The translations under genes and the position numbers were made by a program. DNA of 64,000 bases, from assembly GCF_004803755.1 (NCBI RefSeq), contig NZ_CP032311.1, positions 822,501 to 886,500 of the forward strand, read 5' to 3'. The notes beneath the pieces were generated by a model, which ran no database searches, was not told the DNA's origin, and saw only the letters and a list, made by a program, of their open reading frames with translations. Origin of the DNA: Pseudomonas sp. DG56-2. Lineage in GTDB: Bacteria; Pseudomonadota; Gammaproteobacteria; Pseudomonadales; Pseudomonadaceae. Shown one piece after another: positions 62,029 through 64,000 of this stretch (position 1 is its first letter; the number at the start of each line of letters is the position of its first letter).

Positions 62029-64000
62029 CTGAAGTTATCCAGCCGTCCTTCAGCGCTGGCGAAGTGTCGCCAGCCACCTACGCCCGGGTTGACCTGGGCC
62101 GCTACTACACCGCGCTCAAGACCTGCCGCAACTACCAGGTGCTGCCAGAGGGCGGGGCGCAGAACCGATCCGGCATGCGCTACATCGTCGAGACCAAGAA
62201 CAGCGCGGCAAAGTCCCGGCTGATCCCGTTCCAGTTCTCGACCGAGCAGACCTACATCCTCGAGTTCGGCAACCTGTACATCCGCTTCATCAGCATGGGT
62301 GGCCAGGTTGTGAGCGGGGGGCTGCCGTATGAGATCGTTTCGCCGTATACAGCAGCGCAGCTGGCGGACCTCAAGTTCACCCAGTCGGCCGACGTGCTTA
62401 CCATCGTCCACCCTGATCACCCGCCCCGCGAGCTATCGCGCCTTGGCCCAACCAACTGGACCTTGACGGCCATCGTGTTTGAGCCAGGCATCGCCGCTCC
62501 TACGGGTCTGACGGCATCTGCACGCTCTGGCGGCTCTGGCGACACCACCGAGTATCAGTACAAGGTGACCGCTGTCAGCAGCATTTCCGAGGGCTCCGTC
62601 GAGTCGAACGCCAGCAACACGGCCACCGTGAACAGCTTCGACAACAAGCCCGGGGCAAGCCTGAGCTGGACGGCATCAGCCGGCGCCGACCACTACAACA
62701 TCTACAAGAACAAATCTTCCGGGGTGTTCGGCTTCATCGGCCAGGCCACCGGCACTACCTTCACCGACATCAACATAACCCCCGAAACCGACAACACCGT
62801 ACCCATCGCGTACAACCCGTTCGCCGATAGCAACAATCCTTCAGTGGTGGGCTACTACCAGCAGCGCATGGTGTTCGCGGCCAGCAAGGCCAACCCGCAG
62901 ACTGTCTGGATGTCGCGCACAGGCGACTTCCACAACTTCGGCTATTCCGACCCGAACAAGGACGATGACGGTATCGAGTTCGTCATCGCCAGTCGCCAGG
63001 TCAACCAGATCCGCCACCTGGTATCACTGCGCGAGTTGCTGGCCATGACCTCCGGCGCAGAGATCGCCATCACCGGCTCGACCGATTCCGGGGTCACTGC
63101 CGCCAACGTGTCTGCCATCGAGCAGAGCTACTTCGGTACCAGCGACGTGCCGCCGGCCATCTATGCCAACACGGCGCTTTACATCCAGGCCCGCGGCGGA
63201 AAGTTGTCAACGCTGGCCTACAACTACGTCTCGGACGGCTTCCAGCCGCAGGACGTGAGCGTGCTGTCGTCGCACCTGCTGCGCGGCTTCACCATTCAAG
63301 ACATGGCATTCACCCTGCAGCCCAACGGCATTCTGTGGATGGTTCGCAACGACGGCATGCTGCTGGGCTTCACCTTCCTGCCTGATCAGCAGGTCTATGC
63401 CTGGCACTGGCACGACACCGATGGGCAGGTCGAGTCGGTGGCCTCGGTACCGGAGAACGACGAGGACGCCCTGTACCTGATCGTCAAGCGAACCATCAAC
63501 GATTCCACCAAGCGCTACATCGAGCGCATGTCCACCCGGCAACTGACCAAGTTCGGCAGCGGCGATTACTGGTTCGACCGGGCTTTCTTCGTGGATTGCG
63601 GGCTGACCTATGACGGCCGACGCACCGGTACCGCTGTGCTGAGCGGCGGAACCACATGGCAATACCCGAACCCGCTGACGCTGACCGTTTCCGCTTCAAC
63701 CTTTGATGCCGGCATGGTTGGCCGCAGCGTGATCCTGTACGGCGGGGGCAGTGAATACGCCATTGGCGACGTACTGACCGTGAAGATCACCGCGTTTGTC
63801 TCGGCAACCGTCGTTACGGTAGAGCCACAGTCCGTGGTGCCTGATTCGCTGCGCGGCGTATCTGCGACCCGCTGGGGGCTGGCGGCATCTGTGGTCAGCG
63901 GCCTTGCTCACCTGGAAGGCAAGACCGTGAGCATCCTGGGCGATGGCAACGTTATTCCGCAGCAGGTAGTCACAGGTGGAGCCATTACGCTGGACAGCCC
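62025..64000 (+). CDS. large tail protein (nozzle/tubular protein B-like), 3' end outside window
   Basis: At least 658 residues, open at the window edge. The start QPSFSAGEVSPATYARVDLG and LPEGGAQNRSGMRYIVETK is typical of BPP-1-like and T7 gp12-like tail nozzle proteins. A fibronectin-III-like insert lies at about 160-260 (PTGLTASARSGG ... YNIYKNKSSG), followed by a beta-propeller-like part. It forms the short tail tube tip. Confidence 0.85.
   Translation, partial: MTEVIQPSFSAGEVSPATYARVDLGRYYTALKTCRNYQVLPEGGAQNRSGMRYIVETKNSAAKSRLIPFQFSTEQTYILEFGNLYIRFISMGGQVVSGGLPYEIVSPYTAAQLADLKFTQSADVLTIVHPDHPPRELSRLGPTNWTLTAIVFEPGIAAPTGLTASARSGGSGDTTEYQYKVTAVSSISEGSVESNASNTATVNSFDNKPGASLSWTASAGADHYNIYKNKSSGVFGFIGQATGTTFTDINITPETDNTVPIAYNPFADSNNPSVVGYYQQRMVFAASKANPQTVWMSRTGDFHNFGYSDPNKDDDGIEFVIASRQVNQIRHLVSLRELLAMTSGAEIAITGSTDSGVTAANVSAIEQSYFGTSDVPPAIYANTALYIQARGGKLSTLAYNYVSDGFQPQDVSVLSSHLLRGFTIQDMAFTLQPNGILWMVRNDGMLLGFTFLPDQQVYAWHWHDTDGQVESVASVPENDEDALYLIVKRTINDSTKRYIERMSTRQLTKFGSGDYWFDRAFFVDCGLTYDGRRTGTAVLSGGTTWQYPNPLTLTVSASTFDAGMVGRSVILYGGGSEYAIGDVLTVKITAFVSATVVTVEPQSVVPDSLRGVSATRWGLAASVVSGLAHLEGKTVSILGDGNVIPQQVVTGGAITLDS

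Overview
The window reads as chromosomal DNA of a Pseudomonas species, most like the P. putida / P. fluorescens group. This is inferred from the G+C-rich codon use, the gene order rpsT-murJ-ribF-ileS-lspA-fkpB-ispH-pilin genes-thiO-bamD-rluD-pgeF-clpB, and the Pseudomonas-type families (PP0621-like, DUF3094, DUF1780). Bases 1 to about 33.9 kb are core chromosome. From the tRNA-Thr gene at 33842 to the right edge the sequence is a prophage whose far end lies outside the window.

Core part: the end of an rRNA operon (23S, 5S, terminator); a LetA/PqiA - MCE lipid-transport operon whose LetA is split into two genes; rpsT divergent from murJ; the ribF-ileS-lspA-fkpB-ispH operon with overlapping genes; a reduced minor-pilin cluster (fimT-like, short pilV, pilW, pilX, pilE); thiO; bamD divergent from rluD-pgeF; clpB behind a heat-shock promoter; a four-gene tRNA cluster (Asn, Pro, Lys, Pro); an RibD/DHFR-like reductase; NDH-2; two DUF genes; a purine/pyrimidine permease with an 8-oxoguanine-type deaminase; a CbiM-like membrane protein; yacG-coaE-pilD-pilC; and divergent pilA.

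Prophage part: it is laid out like a lambdoid phage with a short-tailed (podoviral) virion module related to Bordetella phage BPP-1. The order is integrase at the tRNA-Thr end (+), then a long leftward operon: AlpA-like regulator, small genes, a cytosine methyltransferase, a diversity-generating retroelement (DGR), a YqaJ exonuclease, an HNH-AP2 endonuclease, RecT and small genes. Then come a left promoter with three operators, an exported Rap1a-like gene in the lambda rex position, a CI-type repressor, a right promoter with matching operators, Cro, CII, O/P-like replication proteins, RusA, a lysis cassette (dual-start holin, SAR lysozyme, Rz/Rz1), terminase, portal, Bbp19, scaffold, capsid, Bbp16-type cement and tail proteins, the last one cut by the window edge.

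The main discovery is the DGR at about 38.6-41.6 kb. It has a reverse transcriptase (38583-39737), one 101-nt template repeat (39677-39777), an Avd-type accessory protein (39940-40296) and two tandem DUF1566-like target genes, each ending in a 101-nt variable repeat (40368-40468 and 41039-41139). I aligned the three repeats by hand. VR1 differs from TR at 14 positions and VR2 at 17, and all 31 changes fall on template adenines. The DGR sits in the early recombination operon rather than beside the tail genes, one template serves two targets, and the reverse transcriptase start codon lies inside the template repeat.
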